Shown here: in pieces, positions 37,708 through 51,900 of the stretch
Numbering within the stretch: position 1 is the first letter of the stretch
Layout of the letters: the number at the start of each line of letters is the position of its first letter
Program-made: the position numbers and the translations under genes
The notes under the pieces: model-generated
Database searches by the model: none
What the model was told of the DNA's origin: nothing
Seen by the model: only the letters and a program-made list of their open reading frames with translations
From: Nemophila menziesii
Taxonomy: Eukaryota > Streptophyta > Magnoliopsida > Boraginales > Hydrophyllaceae
Length of the DNA stretch: 64,000 nucleotides
Direction: 5' to 3'
Assembly: GCA_029959085.1 (NCBI GenBank)
Contig: JARWIR010000092.1
Coordinates: 1,736,001 to 1,800,000 of the forward strand

Positions 37708-38197
37708 TAGTTACCATTCAAAACAATTGTTTTTATCTTTACCTTAATAGACCTATTACACTATGTCATGATTAGTTTTGAACTTTCTATAAAGATTTGT
37801 TTTCTTTGTAAAAGTTTTTTATCAAAGAGAAAGCAACCAAAATAGGTTATTATAATATAGACTTTTGACTAAATTAATAAATGTAATCAAATTACATTTA
37901 TGAATTTGGAGGTCTACTAGCAAGGGAGTGTATGGGCTTCATAGTCTCTTTTTAACAAATAAGGTGATCCTCAAAACTGAATTGTCACATTCAAATCATT
38001 TTTAATATAAATTGAAAAAAAATCATTTATAATTAAAAATACACGTACAAGACATGTACAACTCATAAATGAGAAACGTGTGTTCATCCCATTTATTTAC
38101 AAATAAACAAACTTTAGGTGCACTAGTACAAGACATGCAAAATGAAACACTATGACTAAAGGACTCAACGGTTGATGATTAAAGGACTCATTGACTC
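37708..38197. repeat. Diverged 3.7-kb unit, continuation after the insert, copy B
   Basis: Duplicate of 24351-24840, with few differences. Confidence 0.82.
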
Positions 38198-38286
38198 TAA
38201 TACATACGTAAAAAACAACTATTTTGCCTCTTTCATTAGTTTATAAAAGACAAAATTATATTAATATTAATTTTTTATATATCTAG

Positions 38287-38505
38287 TACGCCATTGAGGA
38301 AATTTTTTTGATCCATGTTGGTGTCACCCGTGTTGAAGCAGAAATTGATCTAGAAAATCGAGCTAGAAGCATGCATAGGTTTAATGTTTTCGTTGCAAAA
38401 TCTTTGTAACCAAAATGCCATTAGCCTTGTTGCCTTGGAGTAGCTTTATATCACATCTTGGGCATTTATAATGTGGGTGCGCATTGGAGGACTTATGCTT
38501 TATCA
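38287..38505. pseudogene. Coding-like remnants on both strands, copy B
   Basis: Duplicate of 24930-25147. The plus-strand piece is 38287-38409, and the minus-strand CPRC piece lies above 38381. Both remain open with the same residues. Confidence 0.35.
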
Positions 38506-38589
38506 AAGGTTGCTTAAGCCCACCTATAGATTGAAAACATTAAAATTTAAAATTTATCTATCTTTTTATATACAAATATGATACAATCA

Positions 38590-38603
38590 ATATATATATA
38601 TAT
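38590..38603. repeat. (AT)7 microsatellite, counterpart of (AT)32
   Basis: A 14-bp AT run in identical flanks (acaatca before, cctctagaagg after). Confidence 0.95.
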
Positions 38604-38792
38604 CCTCTAGAAGGTGGTTTTGTACAAACAAAGAATATTGATAAAAGTAATTTGTCTTAAAACAAAATATCAAATTAAAATTACTTTAAATAATATTTTT
38701 TACCAAAATAAAACACCTATTGAAAACCAATAGAACATATTTTTTGTACCTTTATATATAAACCCTCTTAGATTAAGTCCCCTTTGTGTGCC

Positions 38793-40820
38793 ATTTGAAG
38801 TATGATGGCAATCAAATCATTCAAATCAGCTAGTAGATCTATGATTTAGCGTTTTTCAAGTATTTTAACAGTAATCTCCTAAAGAAAAAGCAACTAATGA
38901 AAAATGATTAACTTCTTCAGAACATCTCATACATAACAAGTATATCAGATTAATTTGCTAGGTGATCCTGGACATCTAACCAGGTAATGAAGGAGCAGCG
39001 TGGAACACAACACTTACTCCACTTCATACTCTCTTTATCTGCATTATGTCTTTTTAAGGGAGAAGCCCTTACTCTTTCTTTCAGTCCATAGTTTCAAGTC
39101 ATCTGTAGGAGGTAAATTTAAGTGTTCAAGCCGAGGAAGAATTTTACCTATAAATGGAGGCAATCTCCATCTATCTCTCCCAAAGCATGAGCTAACAGTC
39201 ATGTTACAGTTAATGTTTTGATTATCAAGCTCAATTTCTTATATTTCTTGTATAATACTCTCATACAATTACATATTTGTGTACATTCAACATGATTCAT
39301 ACAATATAAACATATAGAAATCTCCTTATGGTTGATTTTTTCATATTTAATCTATCAGAGCAACTAAGTATTAATGAAACTCTAATGTTTTAACTATTTG
39401 ATAAATTAGTATTTTAAAAAAAATAAACAATTTCATATATTTGTCACTTCACTATAAAGTATATACGTAATTAAATCAATTATTATTTTTTACTAGTTTT
39501 TAAATAACTGATACAAAAACAATCAAATAAGTATAAAATCAAACATAAATAAAAATAATATTCAACATATTGTCTATTCTAAATTAATAGACATGTTAAA
39601 ATCAAGAATACATAATATATAATAACTCACAATTTAATATATTAGACTTAAAAAAAAATTATTTCATTTTATATTCTTTTTTAATTTTTTCTAATAGTTA
39701 ATAATTACCAATGTAACACGGAATTTTTATTTTATTAAAAAATATTCAATCAGATTTTCAAGTTATATTGGTACTTAAATCATATCCTCGTCAACTCCTC
39801 CTATCAAACCCTAAGCTCAATCACCTTTTACATGTATTTACTACACACATAGTATGACAACCTTAATAATTTTAAGAATAAATTTAGAACACTTGGGTCT
39901 TGATATTTATAAATCAACCTTTGTAGTATGAAAAACTTGATGTATTTCTAAATTATCATATATCCTATATATTTAAGTGCTTATAAATAGTTAGGACCAC
40001 ATTCGGATCAATAGACACATATGACTCATATTGAGAATATCAATTGTATAATTCTGTATAACATTATTAATAATACCAAAATTAAATAAACTTCAAACTA
40101 CCCTCCAACGATAACAAGTGAATTCTTCACTGTTCACAATTTCATTCTATTAAATATATATTTGGGTTTAAAATCAAGTAACTTTTAAATTATTTGAGAT
40201 ACGTGATGAATTACTATAATTAAAAATAAATTCTATTTAGATATTGAACAATTCATGAACAATATCTATCAATGTTTTTAGATAATAATCTAATCAATTA
40301 CCATTCAAACAATTCTTTTTTCTTTTAGTCATGATTTGTCTAAAGAACTTCTTTCTTTGTAAAAGTATATTTTTCCAGGAGAGAGAGAGGTGTCAAAATA
40401 GGTTATAATAATATATTCTTTTGACTAAATTAATAAATGTAATGACATGCATTAATGCATTTAGAAGTACACTAGCAAGGGAGTGGATAAGCTTCATAGT
40501 CTCTTTTTAACTAATAAGGTAATACTCACAATGAATTGATACATTCAAATCAATTGTAATATAAATAAAAAAATCATAATTACGAATATAAAACAAAAAA
40601 AATGAGGCAACTCATAAAAGGGATAAAATTTGTTTATCCCATTTGAACACAAAAATAAACAAACTTTAGGTACACTAGTACAGGATACATAAAATGAAAT
40701 AATATGACTCAAATCTTGACTGACAAAAGGACTCTTCTTTTGTATAACCTATTTTTCTAAGGATTTTAATCTCATCTCGTCATTAGACAAAGAAGTTCAC
40801 TTTTTCTAGATCCAGGCCAA
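38793..40820. repeat. Array 2, unit 5, left-truncated
   Basis: Begins inside the unit at gatttgaagtatgatggc, equivalent to about 1573 of unit 1, directly after duplication copy B. It carries the plus-strand TATA box (39149). It has a private loss of about 50 bp near 40134 (gacactgtctaac and the stretch through ttttctctt are missing around caatttcattctattaaat). Confidence 0.92.
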
Positions 40821-41389
40821 CTATCACTATCTGAAAAATAATCAAAATCAATATTTTCCCCATCAGACTCAGAAAGACTCGGATCTGAAATAGCACATAT
40901 TTGTTGATGTTAAGGAGAGCTTTTAAGGGTTGTAAGTGAGAAGAGTTTCAATTATCACATCATCACTTGCTTCTTCACCATTATCTTTAATTTCTTTAGT
41001 GACTAGCTCCTCAGGAAACCTCATTGCCACGAAATGCTTGATTAGCATGTAGTTAGAAGCAGCTGTTGATGCGCTTGCCTCTCCATTAAGAATTTTAGGC
41101 TTTTATTCAGGAGGAGATGAACGTAGATGCATATAAAGAGGCATGGCCTTTATTTCTAAGTCATCTTTAAAGTCTCAATTCATATTTTCATTCCCTGTTT
41201 TGTTTCAGGTTCTTTGATAGCTGGCCGTGGTGGAGAAGTTGAACCTAGTATTTTCAGTTCATCTTCTGTATTGCAATAGAGATTATCACAATCTTCTCCA
41301 AATAAAATCCCGTCCATTAGGGATAAAGTCTTTGTAATGCCAAGCAAGAACCTGAGCTGGCTAAACACTAGCTTCTTCTCCACGTACAT
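40772..41389 (-). pseudogene. DRM-like 5' fragment, copy 6
   Basis: Start exon 41389-41180 keeps the Glu-Asp codons lost in copies 2-4. The UBA piece has a private nonsense change: a Gln codon is TAA at 41105-41103, shortly after its first Met, so no long open piece remains there although the UBA helix codons persist. Confidence 0.55.
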
Positions 41390-44300
41390 CTCAAGCTAGC
41401 TATTGCTATTATGAACAATGTAGTCCTACATATATATGAGAGAAAGATGAGAATCTCTCTTCTCACCGAGTCCTCTCTCTTTTATAATTGAAAACAGAGA
41501 GTTTCTCATTATCATGATATATATGATTTATTACATGGTAGTTTCTAAATTTAAAAACATCTTCATGTGATTTTTTACAATGTTAAAACTTAGAAGACTT
41601 TTTAACCATTACTCAATAGTTCATCACAAGTTTTCATCTATGACACATAAATAAAGTCAAATAAGAATGATACAAATATATGAATAAAACTTATATACTC
41701 CACACAACAAAACTACCAATAAATTTTGAAAAGATAATTAAATAACATAAGTGGAAGCAATTTGTTTTTGCATATAATATCTATCACACAAAATAACAAA
41801 AGATCAAGAAATACATACATGTAATTTGAAATGAAATATCCATCGATCTGAGAGATAAAAGATAGTGAATTCATTTTTTCTTTATAATTAAAATTGAGAA
41901 ATTCGTGACAACTGGAAGAAAGTAATCCTCAAGGAGGAGAAAGAATAAGTATATGAATCGATTAAAAGAGAATGAGATATCAAATAATTATAAAATCGTG
42001 GCGGCGAAACTTCAAACCTTAATGGTGATTTTACATCTTCAGAATTGAAATTAACGAATTAGGGTTAATGTTCAATAATTTTTTTCTCTTTTTTTATCAG
42101 TAAATCAAATTTTTATCAAATGAGGAACCAACAACCCATTATCTTTACAATCTTTCAGGCCCAATTAGAACTACTCTACTAGATGAGCCCAACGAGAAAA
42201 AACATTAAGTAAAAGACCAAAATTACATCTAATTGGACCTACCAACTATTACAAATAAAATTAATCAAGTCCATAGAGGTCTGATTTTTAAACTTTCTTT
42301 TCTGCAACCTTATAACTGTTTGAGATATAATGTTTCCCCAAATTTTTCCTTCATTCAAACCTTGTCCTCCATGATTTCTGCCCTTCTCTCACACCATATC
42401 AAATATACAAGGAGTAAGAACTTACAATTATACTTTGTTCATCGGGATTTGAAGTATGATGGCAATCAAATCATTCAAATCAGCTAGTAGATCTATGATT
42501 TAGCGTTTTTCAAGTATTTTAACAGTAATCTCCTAAAGAAAAAGCAACTAATAAAAAATGATTAACTTCTTCAGAACATCTCATACATAACAAGTATATC
42601 AGATTAATTTGCTAGGTGATCCTGGACATCTAACCATGTAATGAAGGAGCAGCGTGGAACACAACACTTACTCCACTTCACACTCTCTTTATCTGCATTA
42701 TGTCTTTTTAAGGGAGAAGCCCTTACTCTTTCTTTCACTCCATAGTTTCAAGTCATTTGTAGGAGGTAAATTTAAGTGTTCAAGCCGAGGAAGAATTTTA
42801 CCTATAAATGGAGGCAATCTCCATCTATCTCTCCCAAAGCATGAGCTAACAGTCATGTAATAGTTAATGTTTTGATTATCAAGCTGAATTTCTTATATTT
42901 CTTGTATGGAAAATTCTTCCATCCAATATAGGATGATCCTACACCAATTACATTCATACACATACCCCATGTTTTAAACTTGCAAAAGTAACTATTACAT
43001 TAATCTAATGACATGTGTTTTGTTTTAATAATGAATGACCGTGATTTAAATATTGGACCATCCAATATTGGATGGAAGTATTACCCTTCTTGTATAATAC
43101 TCCCATCCAATTACAGATTTGTGTACATTCAACATGATTCATACAATATAAACATATATAAATCTCCTTATGGTTGATGTTTTCATATTTAATCTATCAG
43201 AGCAACTAAGTATTAATGAAACTCTAATGTTTTAACTATTTGATAAATTAGTATTTTTAAAAAAATAAACAATGTCATATATTTGTCACTTCACTATAAA
43301 GTATATACGTAATTAAATCAATTATTATGTTTTACTAGTTTTTAAATAACTGATACAAAAAATAAAATAAGAATAAAATCAAACATAAATAAAAATAATA
43401 TTCAACATATTGTCTATTCTAAATTAATAGACATGTTAAAATTAATACATAATATATAATAACTCACTATTTAATATATTAGAAATAAAAAAAATTATAT
43501 CATTTTATATTCTTTATTAATTTTTTCTAATAGTTAATAATTACCAATATAACACGGAATTTTTATTTTATTAAAAAATATTCAATCAGATTTTCAAGTT
43601 ATATTGGTACTTAAATCATATCCTCGTCAACTCCTCCTATCAAACCCTAAGCTTAATCACCTTTTACATGTATTTACTACACACATAGTATGACAATTTT
43701 AAGAATAAATTTAGAACACTTGGGTCTTGATATTTATAAATCAACCTTTGTAGTATGAAAAACATGATGTATTTCTAAATTATGATATATCCTATATATT
43801 TAAGTGCTTATAAATAGTTAGGACCATATTCGGATCAATAGACACATATGACTCATATTGAGAATATCAATTGTATAATTCTGTATAACATTATTAATAA
43901 TACCAAAATTAAATAAACTTCAAACTACCCTCAAACGATAACGAGTGAATTCTTCACTGTTAGACACTGTCTAACACAATTTCATTCTATTAAATATATA
44001 TTTTCAAAAACACATAAGAGAATCTCATATTTAATATTTTCTCTTGGGTTTAAAATCAAGTAACTTTTAAATTATTTGAGATACGTGATGAATTTCTATA
44101 ATTAAAAATAAATTCTATTTTAGAAATAGAACAATTCATGAAAAATATCTATCAATGTTTTTAGAAGATAATCTAATCAATTACCATTCAAAACAATTCT
44201 TTTTTCTTTTAGTCATGATTTGTCTAAAGAACTTCTTTCTTTGTAAAAGTAAATTTTTCCAGGAGAGAGAGAGACATGTCAAAATAGGTTATAATAATAT

Positions 44301-44705
44301 ATTATTTTGACTAAATTAATAAATGTAATGACATGCATTAATGCATTTAGAAGTACACTAGCAACGGAGTGGATAAGCTTCATAGTCTCTTTTTAACTAA
44401 TAAGGTAATACTCACAATGAATTGATACATTCAAATCAATTGTAATATAAAAAAAATCATAATTACGAATATAAAACAAAAAAAATGAGGCAACTCATAA
44501 AAGGGATCAAATTTGTTCATCCCATTTGAATACAAATATAAATAAACTTTAGGTACACTAGTACAGGATACATAAAATGAAATAATATGACTCAAATCTT
44601 GACTGACAAAGGGACTCTTCTTTTGTATAACCTATTTTCTCTAAGGATTTTAATCTCATCTCGTCATCAGACAAAGAAGTTCACTTTTTTCTAGATCTAG
44701 GCCAA
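40821..44705. repeat. Array 2, unit 6, with a MITE insertion
   Basis: 3885 bp long. Removing the 179-bp insert and one 9-bp target duplication (188 bp) gives exactly 3697 bp, the reference length. It also lacks the short aaccttaata stretch near 43696. Confidence 0.95.
42908..43086. mobile_element. Mutator-like (MULE) MITE, 179 bp
   Basis: Flanked by a perfect 9-bp duplication, ttcttgtat (42899-42907 and 43087-43095), and absent at the equivalent site of every other unit. Ends are imperfect inverted repeats of about 22 bp: ggaaaattcttccatccaat at the left against gggtaatacttccatccaat at the right end read in reverse. A 9-bp target duplication is the hallmark of Mutator-like elements. It has no coding capacity. 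Since only this unit has it, insertion came after the last homogenisation of the array. Confidence 0.9.
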
Positions 44706-45273
44706 CTATCACTATCTGAAAAATAATCAAAATCAATATTTTCCCCATCAGACTCACAAAGACTCGGATCTGAAATAGCCCATGTTTGTTGATGTTAAGG
44801 AGAGCTTTTAAGGGTTGTAAGTGAGAAGAGTTTCTATTATCACATCATCACTTGCTTCTTCACCATTATCTTTAATTGCTTTAGTGACTAGCTCCTCAGG
44901 AAACCTCATTGCCACGAAATGCTTGATTAGCATGTAGTTAGAAGCAGCTGTTGATGCGCTTGCTTCTCCATTAAGAATTTTAGGCTTTTGTTCAGGAGGA
45001 GATGAACGTAGATGCATATAAAGAGGCATGGCCTTTATTTCTAAGTCATCTTTAAAGTCTCAATTCATATTTTCATTCCCTGTTTTGTTTCAGGTTCTTT
45101 GATAGCTGGCCGTGGTGGAGAAGTTGAACCTAGTATTTTAATTCATCTTCTGTATTGCAATAGAGATTATCACAATCTTCTCCAAATAAAATCCCGTCCA
45201 TTAGGGATAAAGTCTTTGTAATGCCAAGCAAGAACCTGAGCTGGCTAAACACTAGCTTCTTCTCCACGTACAT
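44656..45273 (-). pseudogene. DRM-like 5' fragment, copy 7
   Basis: The start exon (about 45273-45064) is broken by a single-base deletion around 45138-45142, in the run that reads ttttcagttc elsewhere. The UBA piece (45029-44808) is open but stops 18 codons earlier than in copies 2-4, at LLTYNP, because one T is missing (gagcttttaag instead of gagctttttag). Copies 8-11 share that early stop. Confidence 0.55.
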
Positions 45274-48200
45274 CTCAAGCTAGCTATTGCTATTATGAAC
45301 AATGTAGTCCTACATATATATGAGAGAAAGATGAGAATCTCTCTTCTCACCGAGTCCTCTCTCTTTTATAATTGAAAACAGAGAGTTTCTCATTATCATG
45401 ATATATATGATTTAATACATGGTAGTTTCTAAATTTAAAAACATCTTCATGTGATTTTTTACAATGTTAAAACTTAGAAGACTTTTTAACCATTACTCAA
45501 TAGTTCATCACAAGTTTTCATCTATGACACATAAATTAAGTCAAATAAGATTGATACAAATATATGAATAAAACTTATATACTCCACACAACAAAACTAC
45601 CAATAAATTTTGAAAAGATAATTAAATAACATAAGTGGAAGCAATTTGTTTTTGCATATAATATCTATCACACAAAATAACAAAAGATCAAGAAATACAT
45701 ACATGTAATTTGAAATGAAATGTCCATCGATCTGAGAGATAAAAGATAGTGAATTCATTTTTTCTTTATAATTAAAATTGAGAAATTCTTGACAACTGGA
45801 AGAAAGTAATCCTCAAGGAGGAAAAAGAATAAGTATATGAATCGATTAGAAGAGAATGAGATATCAAATAGTTATAAAATCGTGGCGGTGAAACTTCAGA
45901 CCTTAATGGTGATTTTACATCTTCAGAATGGAAATTAACGAATTAGGGTTAATGTTTAATAATTTTTTTCTCTTTTTTTATCAGCAAATCAAATTTTTAT
46001 CAAATGAGGAACCAACAACCCATTATCTTTACAATCTTTCAGGCCCATTTAGAATTACTCTACTAGATGAGCCCAACAAGAAAAAACATTAAGTAAAAGA
46101 CCAAAATTACATCTAATTGGACCTACCAACTATTACAAATAAAATTAATCAAGTCCATAGAGGTCTGATTTTTAAACTTTCTTTTCTACAACCTTATAAC
46201 TGTTTGAGATATAATATTTCCCCAAATTTTTCCTTCATTCAAACCTTGTCCTCCATGATTTCTGCCCTTCTCTCACACCATATCAAATATACAAGGAGTA
46301 AGAACTTACAATTATACTTTGTTCATCGGGATTTGAAGTATGATGGCAATCAAATCATTCAAATCAGCTAGTAGATCTATGATTTAGCGTTTTTCAAGTA
46401 TTTTAACAGTAATCTCCTAAAGAAAAAGAAACTAATGAAAAATGATTAACTTCTTCAGAACATCTCATACATAACAAGTATATCAGATTAATTTGCTAGG
46501 TGATCCTGGACATCTGACCATGTAATGAATGAGCAGCGTGGAACACAACACTTACTCCACTTCACACTCTCTTTATCTGCATTATATCTTTTTAAGGGAG
46601 AAGCCCTTACTCTTTCTTTCACTCTATAGTTTCAAGTCATTTGTAGGAGGTAAATTTAAGTGTTCAAGCCGAGGAAGAATTTTACCTATAAATGGAGGCA
46701 ATCTCCATCTATCTCTCCCAAAGCATGAGCTAACAGTCATGTAATAGTTAATGTTTTGATTATCAAGCTCAATTTCTTATATTTATTGTATAATACTCCC
46801 ATCCAATTACAGATTTGTGTACATTCAACATGATTCATACAATATAAACATATATAAATCTCCTTATGGTTGATGTTTTCATATTTAATCTATCAGAGCA
46901 ACTAAGTATTAATGAAACTCTAATGTTTTAACTATTTGATAAATTAGTATTTTTAAAAAAATAAACAATGTCATATATTTGTCACTTCACTATAAAGTAT
47001 ATACGTAATTAAATCAATTATTATTTTTTTACTAGTTTTTAAATAACTGATACAAAAAAAATCAAATAAGAATAAAATTAAACATAAATAAAAATAATAT
47101 TCAACATATTGTCTATTCTAAATTAATAGACATGTTAAAATTAATACATAATATATAATAACTCACAATTTAATATATTAGAATTAAAAAAAATTATATC
47201 ATTTTATATTCTTTTTTAATTTTTTCTAATAGTTAATAATTACCAATGTAACACGGAATTTTTATTTTTATTAAAAAATATTCAATCAGATTTTCAAGTT
47301 ATATTGGTACTTAAATCATATCCTCGTCAACTCCTCCTATCAAACCCTAAGCTCAATCACCTTTTACATGTATTTACTACACACATAGTATGACAACCTT
47401 AATAATTTTAAGAATAAATTTAGAACACTTGGGTCTTGATATTTATAAATCAACCTTTGTAGTATGAAAAACATGATGTGTTTCTAAATTATGATATATC
47501 CTATATATTTAAGTGCTTATAAATAGTTAGGACCACATTCGGATCAATAGACACATATGACTCATATTGAGAATATCAATTGTATAATTCTGTATAATAT
47601 TATTAATAATACAAAAATTAAACTTCAAACTACCCTCCAACGATAACAAGTGAATTCTTCACTGTTAGACACTGTCTAACACAATTTCATTCTATTAAAT
47701 ATATATTTTCAAAAACACATAAGAGAATCTCATATTTAATATTTTCTCTTGGGTTTAAAATCAAGTAACTTTTAAATTATTTGAGATACGTGATGAATTT
47801 CTATAATTAAAAATAAATTCTATTTTAGAAATAGAACAATTCATGAAAAATATCTATCAATGTTTTTAGAAGATAATCTAATCAATTACCATTCAAAACA
47901 ATTCTTTTTTCTTTTAGTCATGATTTGTCTAAAGAACTTCTTTCTTTGTAAAAGTATATTTTTCCAGGAGAGAGAGAGAGATGTCAAAATAAGTTATAAT
48001 AATATATTCTTTTGACTAAATTAATAAATGTAATGACATGCATTAATGCATGTAGAAGTACACTAGCAACGGAGTGGATAAGCTTCATAGTCTCTTTTTA
48101 ACTAATAAGGTAATACTCACAATGAATTGATACATTCGAATCAATTGTAATATAAAAAAAAATCATAATTACGAATATATAACAAAAAAAATGAGGCAAC

Positions 48201-48410
48201 TCATAAAAGGGATCAAATTTGTTCATCCCATTTGAATACAAATATAAATAAACTTTAGGTACACTAGTACAGGATACATAAAATGAAATAATATGACTCA
48301 AATCTTGACTGACAAAGGGACTCTTCTTTTGTATAACCTATTTTTTCTAAGGATTTTAATCTCATCTCGTCATTAGACATAGAAGTTCACTTTTTCTAGA
48401 TCCAGGCCAA
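44706..48410. repeat. Array 2, unit 7 (type X of the dimer)
   Basis: 3705 bp. Markers shared with unit 9: NISPNF codons in the plus-strand piece at 46117, gagcccaacaag, cccatttagaattactc, ttcttgacaactgg and catctgaccatg. It retains the 98-bp segment lost in units 8-10. Confidence 0.94.
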
Positions 48411-48979
48411 CTATCACTATCTGAAAAATAATCAAAATCAATATTTTCCCCATCAGACTCAGAAAGACTCGGATCTGAAATAGCACATATTTGTTGATGT
48501 TAAGGAGAGCTTTTAAGGGTTGTAAGTGAGAAGAGTTTCTATTATCACATCATCACTTGCTTCTTCACCATTATCTTTAATTGCTTTAGTGACTAGCTCC
48601 TCAGGAAACCTCATTGCCACGAAATGCTTGATTAGCATGTAGTTAGAAGCAGCTGTTGATGCGCTTGCCTCTCCATTAAGAATTTTAGGCTTTTGTTCAG
48701 GAGGAGATGAACGTAGATGCATATAAAGAGGCATGGCCTTTATTTCTAAGTCATCTTTAAAGTCTCAATTCATATTTTCATTCCCTGTTTTGTTTCAGGT
48801 TCTTTGATAGCTGGCCATGGTGGAGAAGTTGAACCTAGTATTTTCAGTTCATCTTCTGTATTGCAATAGAGATTATCACAATTTTCTCCAAATAAAATCC
48901 CGTCCATTAGGGATAAAGTCTTTGTAATGCCAAGCAAGAACCTGAGCTGGCTAAACACTAGCTTCTTCTCCACGTACAT
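48362..48979 (-). pseudogene. DRM-like 5' fragment, copy 8
   Basis: Start exon 48979-48770 is open, with a Glu-Asn change (GENCDN) seen in no other copy. The UBA piece 48734-48513 is open and ends at LLTYNP. The acidic piece follows to 48362. Confidence 0.55.
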
Positions 48980-51900
48980 CTCAAGCTAGCTATTTCTATT
49001 ATGAACAATGTAGTCCTACATATATATTAGAGAAAGATGAGAATCTCTCTTCTCACCGACTCCTCTTTCTTTTATAATTGAAAACAGAGAGTTTCTCATT
49101 ATCATGATATATATGATTTATTACATGGTAGTTTCTAAATTTAAAAACATCTTCATGTGATTTTTTACAATGTTAAAACTTAGAAGACTTTTTAACCATT
49201 ACTCAATAGTTCATCACAAGTTTTCATCTATGACACATAAATTAAGTCAAATAAGATTGATACAAATATATGAATAAAACTTATATACTCCACACAACAA
49301 AACAACCAATAAATTTTGAAAAGATAATTAAATAACATAAGTGGAAGCAATTTGTTTTTGCATATAATATCTATCACACAAAATAACAAAAGATCAAGAA
49401 ATACATACATGTAATTTGAAATGAAATGTCCATCGATCTGAGAGATAAAAGATAGTGAATTCATTTTTTCTTCATAATTAAAATTGAGAAATTCGTGACA
49501 ACTGGAAGAAAGTAATCCTCAAGGAGGAAAAAGAATAAGTATATGAATCGATTAGAAGAGAATGAGATATCAAATAATTATAAAATCGTGGCGGCGAAAC
49601 TTCAGACCTTAATGGTGATTTTACATCTTCAGAATTGAAATTAACGAATTAGGGTTAATGTTCAATAATTTTTTTCTCTTTTTTTTATCAGCAAATCAAA
49701 TTTTTATCAAATGAGGAACCAACAACCCATTATCTTTACAATCTTTCAGGCCCAATTAGAACTACTCTACTAGATGAGCCCAATGAGAAAAAACATTAAT
49801 AAAAGACCAAAATTACATCTAATTGGACCTACCAACTATTACAAATAAAATTAATCAAGTCCATAGAGGTCCGATTTTTAAACCTTCTTTTCTGCAACCT
49901 TATAACTGTTTGAGATATAATGTTTCCCCATATTTTTCCTTCATTCAAACCTTGTCCTCCATGATTTCTGCCCTTCTCTCACCACATATCAAATATACAA
50001 GGAGTAAGAACTTACAATTATACTTTGTTCATCGGGATTTGAAGTATGATGACAATCAAATCATTCAAATCAGCTAGTAGATCTATGATTTAGCGTTTTT
50101 CAAGTATTTTAACAGTAATCTCCTAAAGAAAAAGAAACTAATGAAAAATGATTAACTTCTTCAGATAATCTCATACATAACAAGTATATCAGATTAATTT
50201 ACTAGGTGATCCTGGACATCTAACCATGTAATGAAGGAGCAGCGTGGAACACACACTTACTCCCCTTCACACTCTCTTTATCTGCATTATGTCTTTTTAA
50301 GGGAGAAGCCCTTACTCTTTCTTTCACTCCATAGTTTCAAGTCATTTGTAGGAGGTAAATTTAAGTGTTCAAGCCGAGGAAGAATTTTACCTATAAATGG
50401 AGGCAATCTCCATCTATCTCTCCCAAAGCATGAGCTAACAGTCATGTAATAGTTAATGTTTTGATTATCAAGCTCAATTTCTTATATTTCTTGTATAATA
50501 CTCCCATCCAATTACAGATTTGTGTACATTCAACATGATTCATACAATATAAACATATATAAATCTCCTTATGGTTGATGTTTTCATATTTAATCTATCA
50601 GAGCAACTAAGTATTAATGAAACTCTAATGTTTTAACTATTTGATAGAATAGTATTTTTAAAAAAATAAACAATGTCATATATTTGTCACTTCACTATAA
50701 AGTATATACGTAATTAAATCAATTATTATTTTTTACTGGTTTTTAAATAACTGATACAAAAAAAATCAAATAAGAATAAAATCAAACATAAATAAATATA
50801 ATATTCAACATATTGTCTATTCAAAATTAATAGACATGTTAAAATCAATACATAATATATAATAACTCACAATTTAATATATTAGAATTAAAAAAAATTA
50901 TATCATTTTATATTCTTTTTTAATTTTTTCTAATAGTTAATAATTACCAATGTAACACGGAATTTTTATTTTATTAAAATATATTCAATCAGATTTTCAT
51001 GTTATATTGGTACTTAAATCATATCCTCGTCAACTCCTCCTATCAAACCCTAAGCTCAATCACCTTTTACATGTATTTACTACACACATAGTATGACAAC
51101 CTTAATAATTTTAAGAATAAATTTAGAACACTTGGGTCTTGATATTTATAAATCAACCTTTGTAGTATGAAAAACATGATGTGTTTCTAAATTATGATAT
51201 ATCCTATATATTTAAGTGCTTATAAATAGTTAGGACCACATTCGGATCAATAGACACATATGACTCATATTGAGAATATCAATTGTATAATTCTGTATAA
51301 CATTATTAATAATACCAAAATTAAATAAACTTCAAACTACCCTCCAACGATAACAAGTGAATTCTTCACTGTTAGACACTGTCTAACACAATTTCATTCT
51401 ATTAAATATATATTTTCAAAAACACATAAGAGAATCTCATATTTAATATTTTCTCTTGGGTTTAAAATCAAGTAACTTTTAAATTATTTGAGATACGTGA
51501 TGAATTTCTATAATTAAAAATAATTCTATTTAGAAATAGAACAATTCATGAAAAATATATATCAATGTTTTTAGAAGATAATCTAATCAATTACCATTCA
51601 AAACAATTCTTTTTTCTTTTAGTCATGATTTGTCTAAACAACTTCTTTCTTTGTAAAAGTATATTTTTCCAGGAGAGAGAGAGATGTCAAAATAGGTTAT
51701 AATAATATATTCTTTTGACTAAATTAATAAATGTAATGACATGCATTAATGCATTTAGAAGTACACTAGCAACGGAGTGGATAAGCTTCATAGTCTCTTT
51801 TTAACTCATAAAAGGGATCAAATTTGTTCATCCCATTTGAATACAAATATAAACAAACTTTAGGTACACTGGTACAGGATACATAAAATGAAATAATATG

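Larger units (their letters stand above)
28719..38796 (+). repeat. 10.08-kb segmental duplication, copy B
   Basis: Left junction: unit sequence ends in a 6-base ccttttt-like overlap (28719-28724 ccttttt/cctttt) shared with copia RT. Right junction: attt at 38793-38796 is shared between copy-A flank (gccatttta) and unit sequence (gggatttgaag). Both joins have only 4-6 bases of microhomology. Confidence 0.95.

Noticed and set aside
39000..39221. Plus-strand ORFs of 68-73 codons overlapping the TATA box (also 42654, 46529, 50231, 53842, 57462, 61070)
   Set aside because: They run through the TATA box and start region, vary in start between units, are closed in units 1-4, and have no recognisable domain.
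49228..49464. 78-codon minus-strand ORF in units 8 and 10
   Set aside because: It spans the candidate leader exon and intron with stops in other units; a chance opening shared because units 8 and 10 are recent copies.
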